7,264 bases of DNA from Caldisericaceae bacterium (GCA_021160885.1 JAGHBR010000334.1:1-7264), one strand, 5' to 3'; counted from the first letter of the stretch, positions 1-7,144 are shown. Numbers and translations: made by a program. Notes: a model not told the origin generated them from the sequence alone.

Positions 1-9
1 CTGTCATTC

Positions 10-34
10 CCCCTTCCCTTATTAAGGGAAGGGG
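10..34. repeat. Perfect 12-bp palindrome (intergenic repeat copy 1)
   Basis: Left arm CCCCTTCCCTTA at 10-21, one central base, and the exact reverse complement at 23-34. It is followed by ATGGGGGATAGG (35-46), giving three G-runs of three or more plus a GG. It shares the C-rich arm / G-rich arm plan and the trailing G-run with the element at 181-222, so the two look like members of one dispersed repeat family. It might also act as a transcript-end hairpin; no T-run follows on either strand. Confidence 0.7.
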
Positions 35-180
35 ATGGGGGATAGGATCTAAAAACCTTTCACTCCAGGCCAACCTCTAATTGTCCAGTCATCCTTCATT
101 GGTCAAACTCTTAAAAAGAAAACTCATTTCTAACGTATTCCCCAAATTTTAATCGATTCCCTTTCAAACCAGCACAAGTT

Positions 181-222
181 CCCCCTCCCTGAATTTTTTA
201 GGGAGGGGGCCAGGGGGTGGGG
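181..222. repeat. Palindrome with G-quadruplex motif (intergenic repeat copy 2), possible operon end
   Basis: Arms CCCCCTCCCT (181-190) and AGGGAGGGGG (200-209) are perfectly complementary around a 9-nt loop; G-runs continue to 222. Plus-strand G-tracts at 201-203, 205-209, 213-217 and 219-222, with loops of 1, 3 and 1 nt, meet the usual G-quadruplex rule. It lies 53-94 nt past the stop codon of the last operon gene. The operon transcript would carry the C-rich version as a strong hairpin without a following U-run, so it is not a classical intrinsic terminator, although it could stall polymerase. Confidence 0.7.
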
Positions 223-274
223 CTTCACCCACTTTCCCCATCTCCCTTCTCTCCTGGAGGGCTCCATGAATCGC

Positions 275-2299
275 TTAATTTTTATTTCCATTTAACAGTG
301 TTTGCCATGAACCTTGCTTGGGCAAGGTAATGGTGAATTTCGTTCCGGTCGGCCCTTTTGCCGAATCGGCATTTGACCAGACATCAATTTTACCATGGTG
401 CATTTTAATGATACCATAGGCTACGGCTAAACCAAGCCCTGTGCCTTTACCCTCTTTTTTAGTTGTAAAAAGAGGTTCAAAAATTTTAGGCAAAATATGT
501 TCAGGGATGCCATTTCCTTCATCTTCCACAATAATTTGCCATTCATTGTTCTGGTCAAGCGTTTTAATGCGAATTGTACCGCCTTCGGGCATGGCTTCAA
601 TAGCATTGTTGATTAAATTGGTTAACACCTGAATAATTTGCCCTTCATCCAATTCAACTGACTGATCTTGTAAATGATGTTCAACTTTTATCTGAATGTT
701 CTCTGGTTTTAAGATGGCTTTCAGGCAGCGATCGATTAAATCACGCACTTTGGTTGGCTTCAGATTTACCTTGTTCTTCCTGGCAAAATTGAGAAGCCCG
801 GACACGATGTTCTTACAGCGTTCAGCCTGTTCAACAATCATTACTAAATCCAGATACTCTTCAGAATCTTTCGGGCAGTCTTCCAGCATGGTTTTGGCGT
901 AAAGCAGAATGACGCCAAGCGGATTGTTAATTTCGTGCGCAATTCCGGCCGACAGTTGGCCCATGCTGGCCAGTTTTTCAGCGTTAATCAAAGCTTGTCG
1001 TGTGGATGCCAGCTGCTCATGCGAAACATTTAATTCATGCAATGATGTTTTTAAACGATCAATCGTGTAAGGTAAACACATTTCGCTTTCGGCCAGGCCT
1101 TTTAGAATGGCCACCGCATGTTCCCGACAGGTTTCGTAACCACAGGCGCCGCAATCCAGCTCATCTTCAGGTTTCTCTTTGCCCATTCTCCTCAGAACCG
1201 TTTCAATTTCTTCTTTGGTTGGCAATGGGTCTTCTAAATTTTCTGCTTTGAACAGAATATTCAAATTGATTGCTGAAATTTCCTGTATCCTTTCTTCGGA
1301 TTGGCGTTCACGGTTGATTTTCAACCTTTGATCGGCATATTTGCTAACCGCTGTGCGGCGCGAAAAATACGAGTTTTCCTTGCTGAATCCGGGGCCCATA
1401 ATGCAACCCGTACAGCACAGTACTTCCAGCAATCGTGTTTGCAGTTCACCTTTTTCAAACTCTTTAATTGCCTGTACAAAATTCATTTTACCGTCAGTGG
1501 CAATAACCTCTCCTTCAAGGATATTATCACTCAAACGGGAGGTTTGAACCAGACCGCGTGTCACAGGGAAAATCATACCCAGGTCGGGATATGGAGGATC
1601 AAAATCGTCCGGCGAAACATCTTTGGAATTAATGCCTTTCAGTTCCAACAGTTGGCGCAATTCGGCAAAGGTTAACACGCCATCTACTTCGTTACCCGTT
1701 TGTTCCCATTGCGCTTCCGATTTTTTGGCAAAACAGGGCCCGATAAAAATGATGGTTAAATCATGGCCATACTTTTGCCTTAAGGCCCTGGCCGTTGCAA
1801 TCATGGGCGAAACAATAGGCGCCAGATAAGGCACCAATGAGGGATGATACTTTCGGACATAGGTTACCAGCGCCGGACAGGTAGTGGCAATGTAACGCTT
1901 TTCGGGATTTTCTTTTATTAACTGACGATATTGCTCGGCCACCAGATCCGCTCCAAAGGCAACTTCATTTACAAAGCGAAAGCCCAAAGCGCGAATCATG
2001 GAAACAACCTGTTCTGGCTCATAATCCGGAAACTCAGCCGGAAAACTGGGGGCAATAATGGCTGCCGTGTTTGAACTATTTTCTAACAAGCTCAGTACTT
2101 CAGGAATCGAATTGTAAACATGCTTGGCATTTTGACTGCAAACTTTGACGCAATTTCCACAACCGATGCAACGCTCTGCAATTACCTCGGCCTGACCGTT
2201 GTGGATGCGGATGGCTTTGGCAGGGCAATCGCGCACACAGGTGTAACAAACACGGCAGCGTTCTTTTTCGGTGTAAATTAATTGCATGGTTGTTTCCAT
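275..2299 (-). CDS. [FeFe]-hydrogenase-like sensor fused to histidine kinase (group C1 / HydS-like)
   Basis: 674 aa, soluble, no signal peptide or membrane helix seen. Domains: two [4Fe-4S] sites (C15/18/21/25 and C44/47/50/54); an H-cluster-like domain, about 75-320; a [4Fe-4S] domain of the RnfB/acs type, C383/C386/C391/C408 (CGACGYETC); a short coiled coil, about 411-445; HisKA with phospho-acceptor H455 (AGIAHEINNP); and HATPase with N box NLINNAIEAM (561-570), DEGNGIPE (593-600), FEPLFTTK (607-614) and GTGLGLA (619-625). H-cluster motifs are altered: TTCPAL (139-144) for TSCCPxW, GPCFAKKSE (187-195) for MPCxxKxxE, and CCTGCIMGPG (295-304). So it probably senses H2 or redox state rather than turning over H2, and signals by phosphotransfer to an unseen response regulator. 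The start ATG overlaps the hydA stop (TAATG, 1 nt); an ATG at 2287 is an alternative start four residues in. No PAS domain is seen. Domain calls are sure; the ligand sensed is inference. Confidence 0.93.
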   Translation of the reverse strand: METTMQLIYTEKERCRVCYTCVRDCPAKAIRIHNGQAEVIAERCIGCGNCVKVCSQNAKHVYNSIPEVLSLLENSSNTAAIIAPSFPAEFPDYEPEQVVSMIRALGFRFVNEVAFGADLVAEQYRQLIKENPEKRYIATTCPALVTYVRKYHPSLVPYLAPIVSPMIATARALRQKYGHDLTIIFIGPCFAKKSEAQWEQTGNEVDGVLTFAELRQLLELKGINSKDVSPDDFDPPYPDLGMIFPVTRGLVQTSRLSDNILEGEVIATDGKMNFVQAIKEFEKGELQTRLLEVLCCTGCIMGPGFSKENSYFSRRTAVSKYADQRLKINRERQSEERIQEISAINLNILFKAENLEDPLPTKEEIETVLRRMGKEKPEDELDCGACGYETCREHAVAILKGLAESEMCLPYTIDRLKTSLHELNVSHEQLASTRQALINAEKLASMGQLSAGIAHEINNPLGVILLYAKTMLEDCPKDSEEYLDLVMIVEQAERCKNIVSGLLNFARKNKVNLKPTKVRDLIDRCLKAILKPENIQIKVEHHLQDQSVELDEGQIIQVLTNLINNAIEAMPEGGTIRIKTLDQNNEWQIIVEDEGNGIPEHILPKIFEPLFTTKKEGKGTGLGLAVAYGIIKMHHGKIDVWSNADSAKGPTGTKFTITLPKQGSWQTLLNGNKN

Positions 2300-4020
2300 T
2301 AGACTAAAACATCCCGTTCGGCATAGTTAGTGTGCAATAATTTATGGCTTTGATGGCTTAAAGGCCGTTCCAGGTATTTTTCGTACAATTCATTGACCAG
2401 CGGATTTTGATGCGAAGCCCGTAAAGGTTCATTTTGATCAATCTGATAGAGAGCCTGCAAACGAGCGCGTACTCGATTCTGGTCGGTGTTAAAAGGCTGA
2501 CCACCGCCGCCAATACAACCGCCGGGACAGGTCATGACTTCAATAAAGTGCAAGTCGTTTCGGCCGGCTTTGATTTGTTCCAGCAGGGCTTTCGCGTTTT
2601 TAATGCCATTTGCCACCGCAACGCCGAGTTCAATATCCCCTATTTTGACCCTGGCCTCGCGCACGCCTTTAAGTCCTCGTACTTCTTCAAAAACGAGATC
2701 CTGTGGTTCCTTTCCTGTGATCATGTAATAAACGGTTCTTAAGGCGGCTTCCATCACACCACCGGTTCCGCCAAACAATTTACCAGCTGTTGTACGTGTT
2801 CCAAAAGGTGAATCCGGTTCCTGGGGTTCAAGTGAATCAAATTCAATGCCGTACATTCTGATTAAGCGAGCCAATTCACGGGTGGTAAGAACCGCATCAA
2901 TATCAGCGTAACCATTGGCTGAAAATTCAGGCCGTTCTGCTTCAAACTTTTTAGCTGTACAGGGCATAATGGCCACACTAAAAATGTTTTCGGGAGCAAT
3001 GCCCTGTTCCTTGGCAAAAATATTTTTGATCACCGCCCCTAACATTTGTTGTGGACTTTTACAGGTAGAAATATTTGGAATGAATTCCGGGTAAAATTGT
3101 TCCACATATTTAATCCATCCAGGCGAGCAACTGGTCATCATGGGGATTTGACTGCCATTTTGCAATCGCTCAACCAACTCAGATGCCTCTTCCATGATAG
3201 TCAGGTCAGCGGAAAAAGCAGTATCAAAAACACGATCAAACCCCAGGCGACGCAAAGCATTGACCAGCAATCGATCGACATCTTTGCCAGGTTTTAAACC
3301 AAATTCTTCAGAAATTGTAACCGAAACAGCCGGCGCGTGTTGCACCACCACAAACTTGTTCGGATTTTGCAACGCATCGGTTACTTCTTTTAGGTAACTT
3401 CGCTCGCGTAAAGCGCCAGTGGGGCAAACCAGCACACATTGCCCGCAATTAATACAGGACGAAACGTTCAATTTGGCTTCAAAAGCCGGGGCAATAATGG
3501 TTTTGCTGCCACGGTGCACAAAATCAATAGCAGATACGCCCATGATTTCTTCACAGGTACGTACGCATTTGCCGCATAAAATGCACTTGTTTTGATCCCG
3601 AATGATTGATGGCGAAGAAACGTCGATGGGACGTTTTTCTGGTTCAGCCGGAAAACGTCGTTCACGCACTCCGTAGACAGCGGCCAGCTCTTGCAGCTCA
3701 CAATCACCATTTCGAACACAGTACAAACAGTCCTGTACATGGTTGGCTAACAATAGCTCAATGATAGTCTTACGAGCTTTAATGACTCGCGGCGAATTGG
3801 TCTTGATGACCATACCTTCCTGGGCCGGATAAGCGCAAGAAGGTATGAGGGTATTAAACCCTTCTACCTCCACCGAACAAACACGGCAAGCGCCGGAAGG
3901 AAAGAGCTCTTTCATGTGGCAAAGCGTAGGCACTTTTACGCCGGCACGATTTAAAACATCCAAAATGGTTTCGCCGTTACGCGCTTCTATTTTTCTTCCA
4001 TTAACTTCTAAAGTAAACAT
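2299..4020 (-). CDS. hydA: [FeFe] hydrogenase catalytic subunit HydA (group A3, HndD-like)
   Basis: 573 aa from the chosen start (numbering from that Met). It reduces protons or oxidises H2 at the H-cluster. Clusters in order: plant-type [2Fe-2S], C34/C45/C48/C62; His-ligated [4Fe-4S], H94/C98/C101/C107; two ferredoxin-type [4Fe-4S], C146/149/152/156 and C189/192/195/199. The catalytic domain has L1 TSCSPGW (296-302; C298 is the likely proton-transfer Cys), L2 MPCTAKKFE (352-360; C354) and L3 EVMTCPGGCIGGGGQP (494-509; C498, C502). These positions run one residue behind Clostridium pasteurianum CpI as I recall it, so the core is length-matched. S299 falls where CpI has a cluster-ligand Cys. 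It lacks the extra C-terminal [2Fe-2S] domain I recall from Thermotoga HydA. An ATG at 4038 (overlapping the hydB stop as ATGA) would add six residues but has no ribosome site; the ATG at 4020 has AAGGAG 5 nt upstream and begins the ferredoxin domain naturally. Confidence 0.96.
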   Translation of the reverse strand: MFTLEVNGRKIEARNGETILDVLNRAGVKVPTLCHMKELFPSGACRVCSVEVEGFNTLIPSCAYPAQEGMVIKTNSPRVIKARKTIIELLLANHVQDCLYCVRNGDCELQELAAVYGVRERRFPAEPEKRPIDVSSPSIIRDQNKCILCGKCVRTCEEIMGVSAIDFVHRGSKTIIAPAFEAKLNVSSCINCGQCVLVCPTGALRERSYLKEVTDALQNPNKFVVVQHAPAVSVTISEEFGLKPGKDVDRLLVNALRRLGFDRVFDTAFSADLTIMEEASELVERLQNGSQIPMMTSCSPGWIKYVEQFYPEFIPNISTCKSPQQMLGAVIKNIFAKEQGIAPENIFSVAIMPCTAKKFEAERPEFSANGYADIDAVLTTRELARLIRMYGIEFDSLEPQEPDSPFGTRTTAGKLFGGTGGVMEAALRTVYYMITGKEPQDLVFEEVRGLKGVREARVKIGDIELGVAVANGIKNAKALLEQIKAGRNDLHFIEVMTCPGGCIGGGGQPFNTDQNRVRARLQALYQIDQNEPLRASHQNPLVNELYEKYLERPLSHQSHKLLHTNYAERDVLV

Positions 4021-4025
4021 GCTTT

Positions 4026-4031
4026 CTCCTT
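4026..4031 (-). promoter_or_regulatory. Ribosome binding site that decides the hydA start
   Basis: On the minus strand AAGGAG lies 5 nt before the ATG at 4020. The alternative in-frame ATG at 4038 has no Shine-Dalgarno match. The site lies just downstream of the hydB stop (4035-4037), so ribosomes ending hydB could re-initiate here. Confidence 0.75.
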
Positions 4032-4034
4032 CGT

Positions 4035-5978
4035 TCATTTGACGATAATGGCGTCAAAATTACAAACTTCAACACAGGTACCGCATCCAATGCACTTTTC
4101 TTTAACAATGTAGTGCGGCATCTTGCGATCTCCGTAAATAGCCTGCGTTGGGCACTTTAAAGCACATAAGGTACATCCTTTGCATTTTTCTGAATCAATC
4201 TCAAAGGTGATCAGTTCGGCGCAGACGCCTGCAGTGCATTGTCTTTCGTAAATGTGCGCATCGTATTCGTCGCGGAACCAGCGCAGGGTGCTTAAAACCG
4301 GATTGGGGGCTGATTGACCTAAACCGCACAAACTGGTGTCTTTAATGACCTCGGCCAAACGCTCTAAGTACATGATGCTTTTCATTCGTTCCAGCGCATC
4401 GTAACCATGTTCTGAACGCCGTCCTCTGGTAATGATGTTAAGAATTTCCAGCATTTGCCGGGTCCCTTCACGACATGGGATGCACTTGCCGCAACTTTCG
4501 CGCTGAATAAAATCCATGAAAAATTTGGCCAGGTCGACCATGCAGGTTTTATCATCAACAACCACCAAACCGCCGGAACCCATCATGGCACCTACCGCTT
4601 TTAGTGATTCGTAATCAATGGGAATATCCAGATGTTGTTCTGGAATACAACCGCCGGACGGGCCACCGATTTGCACTGCTTTAAACTGCCGTCCATCGCT
4701 GACACCTCCACCGATAGTAAAAACCAGTTCGCGCAGGCTGGTACCCATGGGAATCTCAACCAGACCGGTGCGCTGAATCTTTCCGGAAAGGGCAAAAACC
4801 TTGGTACCTTTGCTTTTTTCGGTTCCAATTTGGGCAAAAGCTTCGGCGCCCTGCCCGATGATCTCCGGAATGTTGGCCAGAGTTTCTACATTATTGATGA
4901 CGGATGGTTTTTGAAACAAACCATTTACTGCCGGGTAAGGCGGTCTTGGGCGGGGCATACCACGTTTGCCTTCAATGCTGTGAATTAAAGCTGTTTCTTC
5001 TCCACAGACAAAAGCACCGGCTCCTTTTTTAATGATGATGTCAAAGTTAAATCCGCTGTCTAAAATATTTTCACCAAGCAGCCCTAAATCTCTGACCTGT
5101 TCAATCGCCTTGTTCAAACGGGCAATGGCCAGCGGATATTCGGCGCGGATGTAAACGTAAGCTTTGCTGGCTCCGATGGCGTAACCAGCAATCATCAAAC
5201 CTTCCAGAACACGATGCGGATCACCTTCTATAATGGCGCGATCCATAAAGGCGCCTGGGTCGCCTTCATCGGCATTACAGATCATGTATTTTTGTTCGGC
5301 AGGCGTGTTCAGGGCAAATTTCCATTTACGACCTGTGGGGAAACCACCGCCACCCCGGCCACGCAAACCGCTTTTTTCAACTTCATCGCAAACTTCCGTT
5401 GGGGTCATGGTCTGGAGGGTACGGGCCAATGCCCGGTACCCTCCATGCGCCATGTACTCTTCTATGCTTGTTGGATCAATTAAACCACAGTTTTTAAGTA
5501 CCCAACGTTTTTGGGGCGCAAAAAAAGGATGTTCCTGGAGGTAAGGGATGTTTTCCCATGGCTCTAATTCCTGAGAAGCATGTTGCCCCAATAAATTTTC
5601 TAAGGGAATTTTGTGCTGTAAAACTTTTTCTACGATGGAAATAACATTATCTGCGGTTACTTTTCTGAAAATTAATCGTGTTTTGCCAGGCAATTGAATG
5701 TCAAGTAAAGGTTCATCCGAACAAAGCCCGATGCAACCTACTTCAACAATTTTAGCTTCAATTTGCATTTCGTTTAAATATGAACTAAGATGTTGCATCA
5801 TTTTATCCGCGCCAGCTCCCAGGCCGCAGGTACCGGCGCCAACATAAAAAACCGGAACTTTCGCGTTACTGTTTTTTAACTGGCGAATCTGGAACTGCAA
5901 ATCGTCATTTTTCGGCTTACCAGCCGGTTGCTGAATAAATTCTAAAGAAAGCATTTTTTTTAGCAGTTGAGTATTCAT
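4035..5978 (-). CDS. hydB: NuoF/HydB-type flavin and FeS subunit (NAD(P)H site) of [FeFe] hydrogenase
   Basis: 647 aa. Domains in order: (1) a thioredoxin-like [2Fe-2S] domain, about 40-125, with C51, C82 and C86, resembling HndB. (2) The NuoF core: FMN/NAD(P)H glycine loop RGRGGGGFPTGRKW (206-219), CNADEGDPG (234-242), GAGAFVCGEETAL (319-331) and NNVETL (362-367). (3) The N3-type [4Fe-4S] site, C496, C499, C502 (ESCGKCIPC) and C551. (4) H575, C581 and C586, a possible extra metal site as I recall from HydB structures. (5) A C-terminal ferredoxin domain with two [4Fe-4S] sites, C599/602/605/609 and C629/632/635/639. FMN oxidises or reduces NAD(P)H and passes electrons to HydA; the C-terminal clusters are the likely ferredoxin contact. 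Start ATG at 5978 has GAGGT at 4 nt spacing. This long architecture is that of bifurcating HydB, but cofactor (NAD or NADP) and true bifurcation cannot be read from sequence. Confidence 0.95.
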   Translation of the reverse strand: MNTQLLKKMLSLEFIQQPAGKPKNDDLQFQIRQLKNSNAKVPVFYVGAGTCGLGAGADKMMQHLSSYLNEMQIEAKIVEVGCIGLCSDEPLLDIQLPGKTRLIFRKVTADNVISIVEKVLQHKIPLENLLGQHASQELEPWENIPYLQEHPFFAPQKRWVLKNCGLIDPTSIEEYMAHGGYRALARTLQTMTPTEVCDEVEKSGLRGRGGGGFPTGRKWKFALNTPAEQKYMICNADEGDPGAFMDRAIIEGDPHRVLEGLMIAGYAIGASKAYVYIRAEYPLAIARLNKAIEQVRDLGLLGENILDSGFNFDIIIKKGAGAFVCGEETALIHSIEGKRGMPRPRPPYPAVNGLFQKPSVINNVETLANIPEIIGQGAEAFAQIGTEKSKGTKVFALSGKIQRTGLVEIPMGTSLRELVFTIGGGVSDGRQFKAVQIGGPSGGCIPEQHLDIPIDYESLKAVGAMMGSGGLVVVDDKTCMVDLAKFFMDFIQRESCGKCIPCREGTRQMLEILNIITRGRRSEHGYDALERMKSIMYLERLAEVIKDTSLCGLGQSAPNPVLSTLRWFRDEYDAHIYERQCTAGVCAELITFEIDSEKCKGCTLCALKCPTQAIYGDRKMPHYIVKEKCIGCGTCVEVCNFDAIIVK

Positions 5979-5985
5979 ATTGACC

Positions 5986-6465
5986 TCAATTTTTTTGCGT
6001 TTCTTTCCGTTGCAGTTTTCGTAGTAATTTGACTAATTTGGGGCCAGACATGTTGGCGTGAAATTCACCATTTATGCTAACCACCGGCGCCAGGCCACAG
6101 GCCCCCAAACAGGCGACCACTTCTAAACTGAATAAACCATCCCGCGTCGTTTCGCCTGGTTTTAAATTGAATTCCTGTTCCAGAGTTTGCATGACATTAG
6201 CTGAGCCACGCACATGACAGGCCGTGCCACGACACACCTGAATGTGAAATTTGCCGATTGGTTTAAAGCGAAACTGGTTGTAAAACGTGGCAACTCCGTA
6301 AATTTTACTGGCCGGGATCTTTAAAACCTGGCCTAACTCTTTTACGGCATCCGGTGAAATGTAGCCTTCCGTTTCCTGGATTTCCTGCAAAAGTGGAATA
6401 AGCTGTTCCCGTTTAGCGTCCTTTACTTTTTGAAAAATTTGTTGACGTTTTTTAGACTTTTGCAT
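5986..6465 (-). CDS. hydC: NuoE/HydC-type [2Fe-2S] subunit of NAD(P)-linked [FeFe] hydrogenase (HndA-like)
   Basis: 159 aa, typical for the NuoE/HndA/HydC family of thioredoxin-like ferredoxins. An N-terminal helical domain (about 8-65, with the family-like GVATFYNQF at 57-65) precedes the thioredoxin-fold domain. That domain holds the four ligands of one [2Fe-2S] cluster: C78 and C83 (CRGTAC) and C119 and C123 (CLGAC). In complex I and HydABC enzymes this cluster sits beside the FMN of the NuoF-type subunit and exchanges electrons with it. The ATG at 6465 has a strong GAGGT with 5 nt spacing and lies inside the end of rex (14 nt overlap). The stop TGA overlaps the GAGGT ribosome site of hydB, whose ATG is 7 nt beyond the stop, which suggests coupled translation. 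It could also be called HndA; isolated sequence does not separate a hydrogenase from a formate dehydrogenase partner, but the operon does. Confidence 0.95.
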   Translation of the reverse strand: MQKSKKRQQIFQKVKDAKREQLIPLLQEIQETEGYISPDAVKELGQVLKIPASKIYGVATFYNQFRFKPIGKFHIQVCRGTACHVRGSANVMQTLEQEFNLKPGETTRDGLFSLEVVACLGACGLAPVVSINGEFHANMSGPKLVKLLRKLQRKETQKN

Positions 6466-7102
6466 AATTCACCTCATCTTTTTGCTGGGTTAAGAAAGCA
6501 AGTTTTTCTAATTGAAGCATGATATCCATCTGTTCACAGATTACCGAATCTGGAACTTTTAATGTAACAGGCGCAAAATTCAGAATTCCTTTAATTCCAA
6601 GATAGATCAACTTGTTTGCCAGATTTTGAGCTTCAAAAGCAGGAACTGTTAAAATGGCCAATTTTATCTGTTCTTGCTTAACAAGCTCATCGAGTTTTTC
6701 CAATGGAAAGCATCGACAACCACCAATGACACGATTTACTTTGTTCGGGTCATTGTCAAAGGCTGCCACTAAATTAAAGAGTGGTTGCTGGCATGTAAAA
6801 TAAGTCAAAATGGCTTTACCTAAATTCCCCACACCAAGCAGAATCATCTTTTGTTGGTACGCATTATTCAAGGTTTTTTCAATGGCTTGCAGTAAATCCT
6901 TTATTACATAACCATTGCGAGAGCTACCACTGAACCCGATTTGCATCAAATCACGCCGTACCTGTACGGCTGAATTGCCGACCAGCTGTGCTATCTGATG
7001 AGAATACACGGTTTGCTGGCCGCGGTTTTGAACCTCAGACAGCAACCGTTTGTAAAGGATAAGTCGCTCAAGTGTTTTTACTGGTAATTGATTTTTTTTC
7101 AT
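6452..7102 (-). CDS. rex: Redox-sensing transcriptional repressor Rex
   Basis: 216 aa, normal length for Rex. Rex is a cytoplasmic homodimer that binds its operator when NAD+ dominates and lets go when NADH binds. The N-terminal winged helix spans about residues 5-67, with the recognition segment QVRRDLMQIG (47-56). The Rossmann domain follows: the nucleotide loop GVGNLG (90-95), the acidic turn FDNDP (115-119), TVPA (152-155) and the family signature GILNFAPV (172-179). The C-terminal helix (about 190-206) is the usual domain-swapped dimer helix. The ATG at 7102 has only a weak AGGT upstream (spacing about 8), but the protein starts where Rex proteins normally start. It is first in the operon, 20 bases downstream of a Rex-type inverted repeat, so autoregulation is likely. 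Its 3' end overlaps the next gene by 14 nt. Family assignment is sure; the regulon beyond this operon is unknown. Confidence 0.96.
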   Translation of the reverse strand: MKKNQLPVKTLERLILYKRLLSEVQNRGQQTVYSHQIAQLVGNSAVQVRRDLMQIGFSGSSRNGYVIKDLLQAIEKTLNNAYQQKMILLGVGNLGKAILTYFTCQQPLFNLVAAFDNDPNKVNRVIGGCRCFPLEKLDELVKQEQIKLAILTVPAFEAQNLANKLIYLGIKGILNFAPVTLKVPDSVICEQMDIMLQLEKLAFLTQQKDEVNYAKV

Positions 7103-7122
7103 AACTGATACCTATTTCACGA

Positions 7123-7138
7123 TGTGAATCATTTCACA
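7123..7138 (-). promoter_or_regulatory. Rex operator (perfect inverted repeat) upstream of rex
   Basis: A perfect inverted repeat, TGTGAA-N4-TTCACA, which is the core of the known Rex consensus TTGTGAA-N4-TTCACAA. It covers roughly +1 to +16 relative to the predicted start site, so Rex bound here would block initiation or early elongation. A third half-site, TTCAC at 7116-7120, forms an overlapping repeat TTCAC-GAT-GTGAA with the first arm. The neighbouring rex gene makes this reading strong; binding itself is inferred. Confidence 0.88.
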
Positions 7139-7144
7139 GGGGCA

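Larger units (their letters stand above)
1..274. other. Non-coding region downstream of the operon
   Basis: No credible coding region is seen on either strand. It contains the two related palindromes and, between and after them, plain sequence without tRNA-like folds, T-run terminators or recognisable insertion-sequence ends. Confidence 0.6.

Noticed and set aside
10..222. The two palindromes read as a CRISPR array
   Set aside because: There are only two non-identical units, separated by about 130 bp, with no regular spacers or cas genes.
250..265. Short inverted repeats (CTCC/GGAG) just after the last stop codon as a terminator
   Set aside because: Arms are only four bases with a one- or two-base loop and no T-run follows.
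3468..3740. 90-aa open frame on the minus strand inside hydA
   Set aside because: It lies wholly within the cluster-binding part of hydA in another frame, has no family resemblance and no ribosome site; it is a shadow frame.
4036..4038. Longer hydA start giving an ATGA overlap with the hydB stop
   Set aside because: No ribosome site precedes it, it adds six residues unlike the family start, and the ATG at 4020 has a strong AAGGAG.
4632..4988. 118-aa plus-strand open frame opposite hydB
   Set aside because: It runs antisense to conserved flavin-domain sequence and shows no recognisable motif; the same holds for the other plus-strand frames.
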